This document shows, piece by piece, positions 35,254 to 43,963 of a stretch of 64,000 bases of DNA. The stretch lies in contig JAMPGX010000015.1 of the NCBI GenBank assembly GCA_023663725.1, forward strand, positions 1 to 64,000. The letters are read 5' to 3'. Origin of the DNA: a bacterium (lineage in GTDB: Bacteria > Bacillota > Clostridia > Lachnospirales > Lachnospiraceae). The stretch's first letter is position 1. Every line of letters starts with the position of its first letter. The translations under genes were made by a program, and so were the position numbers. The notes beneath the pieces are model-generated. The model saw nothing but the letters and a program-made list of their open reading frames with translations, did no database searches and had not been told where the DNA came from.

Positions 35254-36759
35254 ATGAAAAAGAGGATTATTAGAGCCGGCGCATTAATCTTAAGCGCTGT
35301 AATCATGGCATCAACGACTGGTTTGACGGTTCTTGCTGCGGACAGGAGCTATACATATAATTATGACTACTGGGGAGATGTGCAGGATTCTCCAGATGCA
35401 TATACGGTCTGTAATGTGTTTGCCTCCATAGATCTCGGACTGGATAAGAATATGTTGAGTCCGGATGGATTATATGTGTCTGGAGAGCTGATCTATATCT
35501 GTGACACGGGCAATAACCGCATCATTGAGCTGGAGAGACTATCTCAGGAAGAGATCAAGGTCTCAAGGATTATTGACAGCTTTAGTGGTAATGTAGAGGT
35601 AAAGACATTTTCCAGTCCTACGGATATTGCGATATCCGAGGAGGGCGAATTCTATATTGCGGATAAGGGAAATGGGCGTATTCTGAAGCTGGATAAGGAT
35701 CTGAATTATATTATGGAGTTCAAGAAGCCCATTGATTCCACATTGGATCCGGCGCTTACCTTTCAGCCTGACAAGATTGTCATTGACACGGCAGGGCGTG
35801 TGTATTGCAGTGCTACAGGTATCAATAAGGGCCTGATCAAATATGAGAATGATGGTGTGTTCTCAGGATTTGTAGGCGCAACACCAGCGGTATACAATCT
35901 GTTGGATTACTTGTGGAAGAAGTTTGCTACACAGGCGCAGAGGGCACAGATGGAGTCATTTGTTCCCACAGAGTACGACAATATTTATATGGATTATGAG
36001 GGCTTCATCTATGGCGTGATTGGTTCGGTGGATGAGGATGCGCTGGACAATGAAACTGCTCATGCGATTCGCAAGCTTAATCTATTGGGCAATGACATCT
36101 TGGTAAGAAATGGTGAGTATCCGATTTATGGCGATCTGTATTGGGGAAATGGCGGCGGTCATGAGGGTCCGTCACATTTTGCGGACGTCACTGTGTTAGA
36201 CAATGATATCTATGTTTGCCTGGACAGCAACAGAGGGCGTCTCTTCGGCTATGATGATCAGGGAAGACTGGTATATGCCTTTGGCGGTAATGGCAATATG
36301 GATGGATATTTCAGAATGCCTGTCGCGATTGAGCATATAGGTAACGATCTGTTGGTGCTTGATTCTCTGGATTGCAGTCTTACGCTGTTTACTCCGACAG
36401 AATTTGGCTCCAAGGTCTATGAAGCGGTTGAGCTTTTTGATGATGGCGATTATGATGGTTCTGAGATGGCCTGGAGACAGGTAATGATGATGAATGGCAA
36501 CTATGACTTGGCATATATTGGCATTGGCCGTGCTCTTCTCAGACAGGAGAAATACCACGAGGCCATGGATTATTTTGAACTGAAATATGATGAGGAGAAT
36601 TATTCCAAGGCCTATAAGCAGTACCGCAAGGAATGGGTGGAAGAGCATATCGGCGTGATCGTCATAGTGGTAGTTGCGCTGTTTGTGATTCCCTTGTCCA
36701 TAGGCAAAGTAAAGAAAATCAAGCATGAGATAGATATCGCTGATATCTTTCAACGCTAG
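35254..36759 (+). CDS. Exported NHL-propeller protein with C-terminal anchor
   Basis: A 501-residue protein with a signal peptide (cleavage near TVLA-AD, about 28) and a beta-propeller of NHL-type repeats at about 65-380: YICDTGNNRIIELE, FYIADKGNGRILKLD, VYCSATGINKGLIKY, IYVCLDSNRGRLFGYD. A short TPR-like helical part (about 395-455) and a membrane segment near 467-485 follow, then a basic tail. It is probably held at the outer face next to the importer, with the propeller binding protein or glycan. AATGAGGTGG supports the start at 35254. Confidence 0.85.
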   Translation: MKKRIIRAGALILSAVIMASTTGLTVLAADRSYTYNYDYWGDVQDSPDAYTVCNVFASIDLGLDKNMLSPDGLYVSGELIYICDTGNNRIIELERLSQEEIKVSRIIDSFSGNVEVKTFSSPTDIAISEEGEFYIADKGNGRILKLDKDLNYIMEFKKPIDSTLDPALTFQPDKIVIDTAGRVYCSATGINKGLIKYENDGVFSGFVGATPAVYNLLDYLWKKFATQAQRAQMESFVPTEYDNIYMDYEGFIYGVIGSVDEDALDNETAHAIRKLNLLGNDILVRNGEYPIYGDLYWGNGGGHEGPSHFADVTVLDNDIYVCLDSNRGRLFGYDDQGRLVYAFGGNGNMDGYFRMPVAIEHIGNDLLVLDSLDCSLTLFTPTEFGSKVYEAVELFDDGDYDGSEMAWRQVMMMNGNYDLAYIGIGRALLRQEKYHEAMDYFELKYDEENYSKAYKQYRKEWVEEHIGVIVIVVVALFVIPLSIGKVKKIKHEIDIADIFQR

Positions 36760-36774
36760 TAAACGGAGGACGAT

Positions 36775-37431
36775 ATGATTGCTGCATTGAAAAAGAAAGA
36801 GACTTACCAACATTATATTGCCACTCTGAGATTTGCCTTATATTGCATTACGCATCCGTTTGACGGTTTCTGGGATCTGACGCATGAGAAACGCGGCTCC
36901 TATGCAGCGGCGAACACCATATTGATCTTGACTCTGTTGGCCAGAGTGATGGGGCTTCGCTACACCAGCTTTGTGATACAGCGTGTGTACTGGGAGGGCA
37001 TCAATATCTTCCTGTATCTTGCAAGTGTGCTGTTTCCGCTCCTATTATGGGTGGTTGGTAACTGGGCCTGCACGACGCTGTTCGACGGCAAGGGGCGTCT
37101 GGGGCAGGTATATATGGCTACCTGCTATGCATTGACGCCATATCCCTTGATGCAGTTCCCGCTGATGATATTCAGTAATTTCGTGACGGTGGACGAGAGG
37201 GAGTTCTATGGCGTGCTTGCCGGAGTTTCTCTGGTGTGGTCACTCTTGCTTATCGTAGCGGCGATGGCTCAGATTCATGAGTATCCGATGGGGAAGAATA
37301 TCCTGTTTACTGTGATCAGCCTTTTTGCGATGCTTGTGATCATATTTATTCTGTTGTTGTTCTTCAGTATGATTTCTCAGGGCGTTGCATATTTTATCTC
37401 GCTGGGAAGAGAGATTTTGTATCGGCTGTAA
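36775..37431 (+). CDS. YIP1-family integral membrane protein
   Basis: A 218-residue membrane protein with five or six helices. HPFDGFWDLTHEKRGSY before the first helix and the hydrophobic pattern with ALTPYPLMQFPLM are typical of the YIP1 family. In Bacillota these genes often sit between NHL-propeller and DUF5696 genes in sugar ABC loci, as here. Role unknown, perhaps assembly or gating of the complex. Starts 15 bases after the NHL gene. Confidence 0.85.
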   Translation: MIAALKKKETYQHYIATLRFALYCITHPFDGFWDLTHEKRGSYAAANTILILTLLARVMGLRYTSFVIQRVYWEGINIFLYLASVLFPLLLWVVGNWACTTLFDGKGRLGQVYMATCYALTPYPLMQFPLMIFSNFVTVDEREFYGVLAGVSLVWSLLLIVAAMAQIHEYPMGKNILFTVISLFAMLVIIFILLLFFSMISQGVAYFISLGREILYRL

Positions 37432-37437
37432 AGGGAT

Positions 37438-37523
37438 GCCTGCCATGGCAGGCGGATAGGAGTGAGTCCGGGGTCTGCTCATCCGGATACTGATTAACGA
37501 GGCAACACAGGATTCGCCTGTGT
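37438..37523 (+). other. Two hairpins between the YIP1 and DUF5696 genes
   Basis: A perfect 16-bp palindrome, GCCTGCCATGGCAGGC (37438-37453), lies a few bases after the YIP1 stop. ACACAGG (37505-37511) pairs with CCTGTGT (37517-37523) just before the DUF5696 ribosome site. Neither has a T-run. They could set different mRNA levels for the two halves of the operon. Confidence 0.45.
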
Positions 37524-37543
37524 GATGCAGGAATGAGGTAACA

Positions 37544-40138
37544 ATGAAGAAGGAAAAATCGGTAAGGAATGCAGAAATAAAAGCTGCAATTGTCAAGCAA
37601 TTAAAGAGTATGATTGCTCCGGTGGTTATCTTAGCCATTATAGTGGCGGCCGTCTTAGTTGTAGTATATTACAAGAACACGGCGGAGGAGAAAGAGATAA
37701 TTCGGATCAATGGCTACGAGGGATCAGATGAGCCTATTGTGTTGGAGAATGATAAGCTGAAACTGACTATGGACCCTCTGACCACTCAATTCTCCTTGGA
37801 GGTAAAGAGCTCTGGGAAGGTGTGGTATTCCAATCCTCCAGATGCCGCGTCTGATCCGCTTGCGCTGTCTGGTGAAAAGGGGAATCTTCAATCTACCCTG
37901 TTGATGTCCTACAGCATTGTCTCAGGTCTGGAGTCAAAACTTAACAATTATGACTACAGTATCAAGAATGGCGTATATGAGATAGAGACTGGAGACGACT
38001 ATATACGCGTTAATTATTCGATCGGTAATATTGAGAGAGAATATATGATTCCTCCGGTTACGACAGAGGATGACTTCAACGGCTGGCTTGATGCGATGAG
38101 CAAGGAAGCCGTCAATATGGCGAAGCAGTACTATAAAAAGTATGATATCAACAATCTGGGTAAAAAGGATAACAAGGAGGAGCTGCTTGCAAGTTATCCG
38201 ATAATGGAGACAGAGGTCATCTATGTGCTCAGAACCAATGCCAGCGCTGCCATAAAGACTAAGCTGGAGGAGTATTTTGAGGAGGCGGGGTATACTCTTG
38301 AGAAGTATGCTGAGGACAAGGAATTAAACCTTGCCGAGAAGTCCTCCAATAAGCCGGTGTTTAATGTGGGTATGACGTACCGTCTGGTTGGAGATGAGTT
38401 TGAGGTCGCGATCAATCTGGCCGATCTGGAATCCAAGGACGAGTATCCTATTTATACATTGACTCCACTTCCCTATTTTGGAGCTGGTGGAGCGGACGAG
38501 GAAGGATTTATTCTGGTTCCCGAGGGCGGCGGTGCGCTGATCAATTTCAATAATGGCAGAACAGCACAGAACAGCTATTATGTCAATATGTATGGTTGGG
38601 ATATGGCTCTCGGCCGTAAGTCAGTGGTACATAACACCATGGCGTATTTCAATTGTTATGGCATAGCTCAGGGTGATGATTCTTTCCTGTGTGTTCTGGA
38701 GGAGGGAGCTCCCTATGCTTCCGTACAGGCGGATATCAGCGGGCGCAATAACAGCTATAATACCGCCAGCACTGTGTACAGTGTGACGCTTCGTGAGCAG
38801 TATGAGGTGAGTTCAGTCGCTGACTCTCTGGTCTATGTGTATCTTCCTGAGTTGCCAGATGAGACGCTGACGCAGAGGTATCGGTTTATCGATTCCGGAA
38901 GCTATGTGGATATGGCCAAGGATTATCAGAGTTATCTGAAGGAAAAGCACGGTGATTATCTGACAAGGAATGACGATGTGGAGGCGCCGGTGGCCCTGAC
39001 AGTTGTGGGGGCGGTGGATAAGGTGAAGCAGGTGTTGGGTGTTCCTGTTTCCAAGCCATTAAAGCTCACTACCTACAAAGAGGCGGAGGCAATGATCAGG
39101 GAGCTGAAGTCCGAGGGCATGAACAATATGTCGGTAAAGCTTACCGGGTGGTGCAACGGAGGCGTGAATCAGAAGATTCTGAAGAAGGTGAAGACGATAT
39201 CTGAGCTGGGCAGTAAAAGAGATATGCAGTCGCTGGCTAACGCAGCCAATGAATTGGGAATAGATCTGTATCTCAACGGCGTCACTCAGTATGAATATGA
39301 CAGCAATATATTTGACGGCTTTTTCTCCTACGCGGATGCGGCGCGATTCATCAGCAAAGAAAGAGCAGAGCTCTTCCAGTACAGTGCTGTGACTTATGCA
39401 CAGAGGGAGGGCGCGGACAGCTATTATCTCCTGCATGCGGATCTGGCGGAGAAGATGGCAGATAATCTGGCGGCGGCTGCTGCGAAATATGGCACAGGGG
39501 TATCCTTTGAGGATCTGGGAATGGATCTGTCGGCGGATTATTATGAGAAGGATATGGTCAGCAGGCAGGCTGCCAAAGAGAGGCATGAGGCAAGGCTTAA
39601 AGCGTTGGCGGATGCAGATGTCAATATCATGATCAACATGGGAAATGAATATGCCGGCGTTTACAGCGATATGATCACAAACATGGATCTGAGCGGCAGT
39701 GAATATACGATACTGGATGCCTTTGTTCCGTTCTATCAGTTGGCGATGCACGGTTATGTCAATTATACTGGGAGGGCATTGAATGTCTGCGGCAATGAGG
39801 AGGAGGAGCTGCTCTACTCAGCTGCATATGGAGCAGGCCTGCATTTCTCTCTGATGAGGGAGACGGCGTTTGCTCTTCAGAAGACGCTCTATACACAGTA
39901 TTATGGCTCTGATTATGCGGCCTGGCATGACAGGATGATGGAGATTTATACGAGATACAATGCGGAGCTGGGACATACGTTCAATCAGGAGATGACGGGA
40001 CATGAGTATATTACTCCAAGTCTGTCCTGTACCACATATGAGGATGGCACAAGGGTGTATGTGAACTTCAGCTATGAGGATATTGCAGCGCCGGATGGCG
40101 TGAATGTACCCGCAAGAGATTATAAAGTTGTCAGGTAA
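37544..40138 (+). CDS. DUF5696-family membrane-anchored protein
   Basis: An 864-residue protein anchored by an N-terminal membrane helix at about 25-45 with the bulk outside. The early strand region (VLENDKLKLTMDPLTTQFSLEVKSSGKVWYSNP) and the middle region resemble a glycosidase-like beta domain. The later part (about 500-800) looks like a TIM barrel (LTGWCNGGVNQKILKKV, DLYLNGVTQYEYDSN, YGTGVSFEDLGMDLSADYY). The DUF5696 family has no established activity; a surface glycoside-hydrolase-like role linked to the importer is an inference. GAATGAGGT precedes the start. Confidence 0.8.
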   Translation: MKKEKSVRNAEIKAAIVKQLKSMIAPVVILAIIVAAVLVVVYYKNTAEEKEIIRINGYEGSDEPIVLENDKLKLTMDPLTTQFSLEVKSSGKVWYSNPPDAASDPLALSGEKGNLQSTLLMSYSIVSGLESKLNNYDYSIKNGVYEIETGDDYIRVNYSIGNIEREYMIPPVTTEDDFNGWLDAMSKEAVNMAKQYYKKYDINNLGKKDNKEELLASYPIMETEVIYVLRTNASAAIKTKLEEYFEEAGYTLEKYAEDKELNLAEKSSNKPVFNVGMTYRLVGDEFEVAINLADLESKDEYPIYTLTPLPYFGAGGADEEGFILVPEGGGALINFNNGRTAQNSYYVNMYGWDMALGRKSVVHNTMAYFNCYGIAQGDDSFLCVLEEGAPYASVQADISGRNNSYNTASTVYSVTLREQYEVSSVADSLVYVYLPELPDETLTQRYRFIDSGSYVDMAKDYQSYLKEKHGDYLTRNDDVEAPVALTVVGAVDKVKQVLGVPVSKPLKLTTYKEAEAMIRELKSEGMNNMSVKLTGWCNGGVNQKILKKVKTISELGSKRDMQSLANAANELGIDLYLNGVTQYEYDSNIFDGFFSYADAARFISKERAELFQYSAVTYAQREGADSYYLLHADLAEKMADNLAAAAAKYGTGVSFEDLGMDLSADYYEKDMVSRQAAKERHEARLKALADADVNIMINMGNEYAGVYSDMITNMDLSGSEYTILDAFVPFYQLAMHGYVNYTGRALNVCGNEEEELLYSAAYGAGLHFSLMRETAFALQKTLYTQYYGSDYAAWHDRMMEIYTRYNAELGHTFNQEMTGHEYITPSLSCTTYEDGTRVYVNFSYEDIAAPDGVNVPARDYKVVR

Positions 40139-40186
40139 TATAAACAGGTATTTGTTGACTGAAAATGGTTAGAAAGGGTAGTGATT

Positions 40187-41095
40187 ATGAAGAAACAGAA
40201 GAATAAGTTAGCGGGTCTTCAGAGGCGCAAAGCATTATCAGGATATCTGTTTATTGCACCGTTTATTGTGGGGTTCCTGGTATTTATGGTGAAGCCGTTT
40301 TGTCAATCCCTGTACATGAGCTTCTGCGATGTCCAGTTGGGAGCTGGAACCTTTGAACCGGTGTGGATCGGGCTTGCCAATTATGTTCAGGCGTTCCGCG
40401 TGGATCCTGAGTTCGTCAGATTCCTGACCGAGGATCTGGGCAAGATGGGATTGTACACCGTTGCCATCTTGGTATTCAGCTTTTTCGTGGCATTGCTGTT
40501 GAACCAGAAATTTAAGGGCAGGGCGTTTGTGAGAGCCATATTTTTCCTGCCCGTTATCCTCTCCTCAGGTGTTATACTGGGATTAGAGTCAGAGAACTCT
40601 GTTATGGATGCCCTCAACGTCGCCATTGAGGATACGGCGCAGGGGATAAGTGTCACAGCGGCGTTGCAGGAGATTCTCAGAACTGCGGGAGTTGGTACCA
40701 GAGCTTACGAGTATGTGTTTGAGATCATTGACAATATATATGACATAGCGATTGCGTCAGGAATCCAGATCATCATATTCCTCTCCGGCTTGCAGACTAT
40801 CTCCACCAGTATGTATGAGGCTGCGGATATCGAGGGCTGTACGAAGTGGGAGAGCCTGTGGAAGATCACTTTCCCGATGATCAGTTCTCTGCTATTGGTG
40901 AACACGATCTATACGGTGATTGACTTCTGTATGCGTACGGATGGTCAGGTGATGGAGAAGATTACTGAGGTTACGGTAGATCAGCTCAATTATGGGTTTG
41001 GGTCGGCTCTATCCTGGATATATTTTGTGATTGTCATGGCGATCATAGGTGTTGCTTCGCTAATTATCTCGAAGGGGGTTTACTATTATGACTAA
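40187..41095 (+). CDS. Sugar ABC transporter permease (UgpA type), importer 2
   Basis: A 302-residue permease with about six helices. EAADIEGCTKWESLWKITFPMISS is the EAA loop. An insert between helices 3 and 4 (about 150-190) is longer than usual for the family. ATG 40187 is chosen over the GTG at 40181 by spacing from GAAAGGG. Its 3' end overlaps the next permease by eight bases. Confidence 0.9.
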   Translation: MKKQKNKLAGLQRRKALSGYLFIAPFIVGFLVFMVKPFCQSLYMSFCDVQLGAGTFEPVWIGLANYVQAFRVDPEFVRFLTEDLGKMGLYTVAILVFSFFVALLLNQKFKGRAFVRAIFFLPVILSSGVILGLESENSVMDALNVAIEDTAQGISVTAALQEILRTAGVGTRAYEYVFEIIDNIYDIAIASGIQIIIFLSGLQTISTSMYEAADIEGCTKWESLWKITFPMISSLLLVNTIYTVIDFCMRTDGQVMEKITEVTVDQLNYGFGSALSWIYFVIVMAIIGVASLIISKGVYYYD

Positions 41096-42098
41096 GTCAA
41101 TAAGAACGAGATATAGTGAATTCATGGAGAGAAACAGGAAATCCGGCGGTTATCTGCTGAAGAAGACGGCTATGAATTATCTGATCAGTATCTGTAGGCT
41201 CATCCTGATGTTTGGTATGTGCTTCCTGATTCTGCAGCCGATCTTTAACAAGATATCCATCAGCTTTATGCCGGAGCGGGATATCTACGATCCCACGGTT
41301 ATTGTGATACCGGCGCACTTTACGACGAGGAATTATCAGTTGGCAATAGCCATTCTGAAATATGGCACGGCGTTGACGAATTCCTTCCTCATATCATTGA
41401 CTATCGCCATTCTGCAGATTGGGGTATGTACTCTGGTGGGATATGGGTTTGCCCGCTTTGAGTTCCCTCTGAAGAAATTCTGGTTTGCATGTGTGATGTT
41501 AGTGATCCTGATTCCGCCCCAGACCATATCCGGTTCCCTGCATCTGCACTTCCGGTTCTTTGATATACTGGGGATATTTGAGGCGACAACAGGGAGTACG
41601 ATTAATTTAAGAGGCTCCAAGATACCATATTACTTAATGAGCGCCTGCTGTATGGGTTTGAAGAATGGTCTGTACATCTATATGATTCGCCAGTTCTTCC
41701 GCAATATTCCTAAGGAATTGGAGGAGGCGGCCTATGTGGATGGCTGCGGAACTCTGCGGACCTTCCTGCGGATCATGCTTCCGGATGCCAAGCCCATCCT
41801 GACCTCCTGTTTCCTGTTTGCTTTTGTATGGCAGTGGACGGATGGTTTCTATTCCAGGATGTTCCTGGGAAAGACCCAGCTGTTGAGTACCGGCCTGGCC
41901 AGTATTGTGGACAGCCTGGGAGTCTTCATTGCGAGAGAGTCAGGTATGACAAGCGGAAGCGCCACCATATCCGTGGCGCAGTCCAACTCTATATTGGCCA
42001 CAGGTACGCTTCTGATTATATTGCCGCTGATTGTTTTGTATCTGTTCGCACAGAAGGGATTTGTGGAGAGCCTGAGTAGTTCAGGCATCAAGATGTAG
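41088..42098 (+). CDS. Sugar ABC transporter permease (UgpE type), importer 2
   Basis: A 336-residue partner permease. EAAYVDGCGTLRTFLRIMLPDAKPIL is the EAA loop and VESLSSSGIKM the usual end. It is longer than the importer-1 partner because of an extended N-terminus and loop. The start overlaps the previous gene, indicating coupled translation. Confidence 0.9.
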   Translation: MTKSIRTRYSEFMERNRKSGGYLLKKTAMNYLISICRLILMFGMCFLILQPIFNKISISFMPERDIYDPTVIVIPAHFTTRNYQLAIAILKYGTALTNSFLISLTIAILQIGVCTLVGYGFARFEFPLKKFWFACVMLVILIPPQTISGSLHLHFRFFDILGIFEATTGSTINLRGSKIPYYLMSACCMGLKNGLYIYMIRQFFRNIPKELEEAAYVDGCGTLRTFLRIMLPDAKPILTSCFLFAFVWQWTDGFYSRMFLGKTQLLSTGLASIVDSLGVFIARESGMTSGSATISVAQSNSILATGTLLIILPLIVLYLFAQKGFVESLSSSGIKM

Positions 42099-42126
42099 CG
42101 ATATGAATTCCGGTTCATTCGTATTA

Positions 42127-42155
42127 GGGAGCATCCCGGAAGAAAATATGCTCCC
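42127..42155 (+). other. Hairpin between permease and binding-protein genes
   Basis: GGGAGCAT (42127-42134) pairs perfectly with ATGCTCCC (42148-42155), with no T-run. Hairpins here commonly protect the mRNA of the binding protein, which is needed in excess. Confidence 0.5.
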
Positions 42156-42195
42156 GGGGAGGATGAAGGGATTTATATAAAAAAGGAGGATAAAA

Positions 42196-43710
42196 ATGAA
42201 AAGAAAAATGTTTCAGAAGTTAATGGCTGCCTCTCTGGCAACCGCAATGGCTGTAGGTATGGCAGGCTGTGGAAATACTCCCAGCGAGCCTACTAATGGC
42301 AATGATAATCAGTCTCAGCCCACTGACGAGAGCTCAGCTCCTTCAGACGACAATCAGGAGTCTACTCCCGAGGAGAGTTCAGCGGAGTCCGAGGAGAACG
42401 GAGTTGGCCAGTACACTGTTCTGACCGACGAGAATGGCAATACGTATGATCTGGGCGGCATGGAGATCATTATCCGTGACTGGTATTCAGGCGATGGCAC
42501 TGTACCCGAGGCTAAGAGTGATTTTGAGGAGGCACAGCAGGAGTACCGCGAGTGGCTTCAGGAGACCTACAACTTTACCTGCAAGGAGATGACAATCTCC
42601 GACTGGGCTAATGCTCCTAAGGATTTCGTTGACTATGTTACCACTGGCGGAGATGACAACAACTATATCTTCCGTCTGCGCGATGACGCGGCTACCGCTT
42701 CCGCGATGGGCCAGGGCCTGATGTATGATCTTTCCTCACTGGATTGCCTGGATCTCACGGACAGCAAGTACACCAGGAACAAGCTGATTGATAAGTACAG
42801 CAATGCTAAGGGAGTTTTCGCTATGCATCCCGGCGATCCCGAGCCCCGTACCGGTATCTACTTCAATAAGAGAATACTGAGCGAGGCGGGTATCGATCCT
42901 GAGGAGCCCTATAATCTGCAGGCATCCGGCGATTGGACATGGGATAAGCTGAGAGAGTACATGGAGAAGGTGCAGCAGGATACCGACAACGACGGCGCTA
43001 TCGATATCGCTGGATACAACGACAACAACGGAATGTTCGGATATAGCATTTTCTCCAACGGCGGCGCTTATATCGGCAAGGACGCAGATGGAAAGTACAC
43101 CTATGACCTTGAGAACGCCAATACCATGGAGGCTATGGAGTTTGCTGTAGACATGATCACCAAGTATAAGCAGGTTCCGCCTCAGGATGCTCAGTGGGAT
43201 TACTACAAGCAGGCTTTCCTGAACGGTGAGGTTGCCTTCCTGGTAGAGGATGCCTATGCTATGTACTATAAGACCGAAGAAGATCATGGTTATCTGACTG
43301 ATATGGAGGATGATTTCGGCTTCGTTATGTTCCCGAAGGGACCTCAGATGGATGATTACATCAATGTATGGGCTGATAATGTAACCTGTATCCCTGGCTG
43401 CTATGACGCAGACAAGGCATGGAAGCTTGCATTTGCATTTGATCTCTGGACAGATGATGTACCTGGATATGAAGGCTATCAGAACTGGGCTCACGTTTAT
43501 GCAGGCGCTCGCGACACCAGAGCCGTAGATGAGACCTTCAAGATGATGATCACCAAGGGTATGGTAAGCTATGAGGGCGTTCTTCCTCAGCTGGATCTTG
43601 GTAATGACTTCCTGTGGAAGGGTGTTACCGCTAAGAATGCTGTTGTTTCCGAGTGTGTTGAGGCAATCAGAGACACCTGGAAGGGCTATGTAGAGGCAGC
43701 AAACCAGTAA
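42196..43710 (+). CDS. Lipoprotein sugar-binding protein, importer 2
   Basis: Extracytoplasmic binding component, 504 residues. The signal ends MAGC with lipidated Cys25, then a Ser/Glu/Asn-rich linker to about 70. The body is a type 1 solute-binding fold. Codon choice (strong preference for AAG, GAG, CAG and CTG) looks like that of a highly expressed gene, more so than its neighbours. AAAGGAGG is close to consensus. A terminator follows, so it is the last gene of the importer operon. Confidence 0.88.
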   Translation: MKRKMFQKLMAASLATAMAVGMAGCGNTPSEPTNGNDNQSQPTDESSAPSDDNQESTPEESSAESEENGVGQYTVLTDENGNTYDLGGMEIIIRDWYSGDGTVPEAKSDFEEAQQEYREWLQETYNFTCKEMTISDWANAPKDFVDYVTTGGDDNNYIFRLRDDAATASAMGQGLMYDLSSLDCLDLTDSKYTRNKLIDKYSNAKGVFAMHPGDPEPRTGIYFNKRILSEAGIDPEEPYNLQASGDWTWDKLREYMEKVQQDTDNDGAIDIAGYNDNNGMFGYSIFSNGGAYIGKDADGKYTYDLENANTMEAMEFAVDMITKYKQVPPQDAQWDYYKQAFLNGEVAFLVEDAYAMYYKTEEDHGYLTDMEDDFGFVMFPKGPQMDDYINVWADNVTCIPGCYDADKAWKLAFAFDLWTDDVPGYEGYQNWAHVYAGARDTRAVDETFKMMITKGMVSYEGVLPQLDLGNDFLWKGVTAKNAVVSECVEAIRDTWKGYVEAANQ

Positions 43711-43746
43711 AGTAGTATTGCAATAACAATAATTAGTTTTAGTATG

Positions 43747-43782
43747 AAAAGGGATGGTGTTTTCCGGGCGCCATCCCCTTTC
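43747..43782 (+). terminator. Terminator of the importer operon
   Basis: GGGATGGTG (43751-43759) pairs with CGCCATCCC (43769-43777), one G-U, 9-nt loop, A-run before and CTTTC after. Confidence 0.65.
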
Positions 43783-43815
43783 TAAAGATAAGCATACAGG
43801 ATGAATCTTAAGTAG

Positions 43816-43885
43816 TTCCGAAGCTTTAATTATCACAGATGTGACTGTAGTACCATGCGTACAGGTTTGGATTGGAGCTTCGGAA
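43816..43885 (+). ncRNA. Candidate structured leader RNA (three-way junction)
   Basis: A perfect 10-bp stem, TTCCGAAGCT (43816-43825) with AGCTTCGGAA (43876-43885), encloses two possible hairpins: TCAC-AGAT-GTGA and CTGTA-(10 nt)-TACAG. It lies between the importer terminator and the U32-like gene, about 78 nt before that start. It does not match a riboswitch class I can recall. Confidence 0.4.
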
Positions 43886-43963
43886 ATGTTTGAGATATCT
43901 GTAGTATGCGGTCGTATATTAGGAAGAGCGGCTGTGAGTAGAGAAAGGAAAGAAGAGAAGAAT

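Noticed and set aside
43841..43963. N-terminal extension of the U32-like protein from ATG 43841
   Set aside because: It would translate part of the structured leader and adds 41 residues not matched in the second half; ATG 43964 has the ribosome site.
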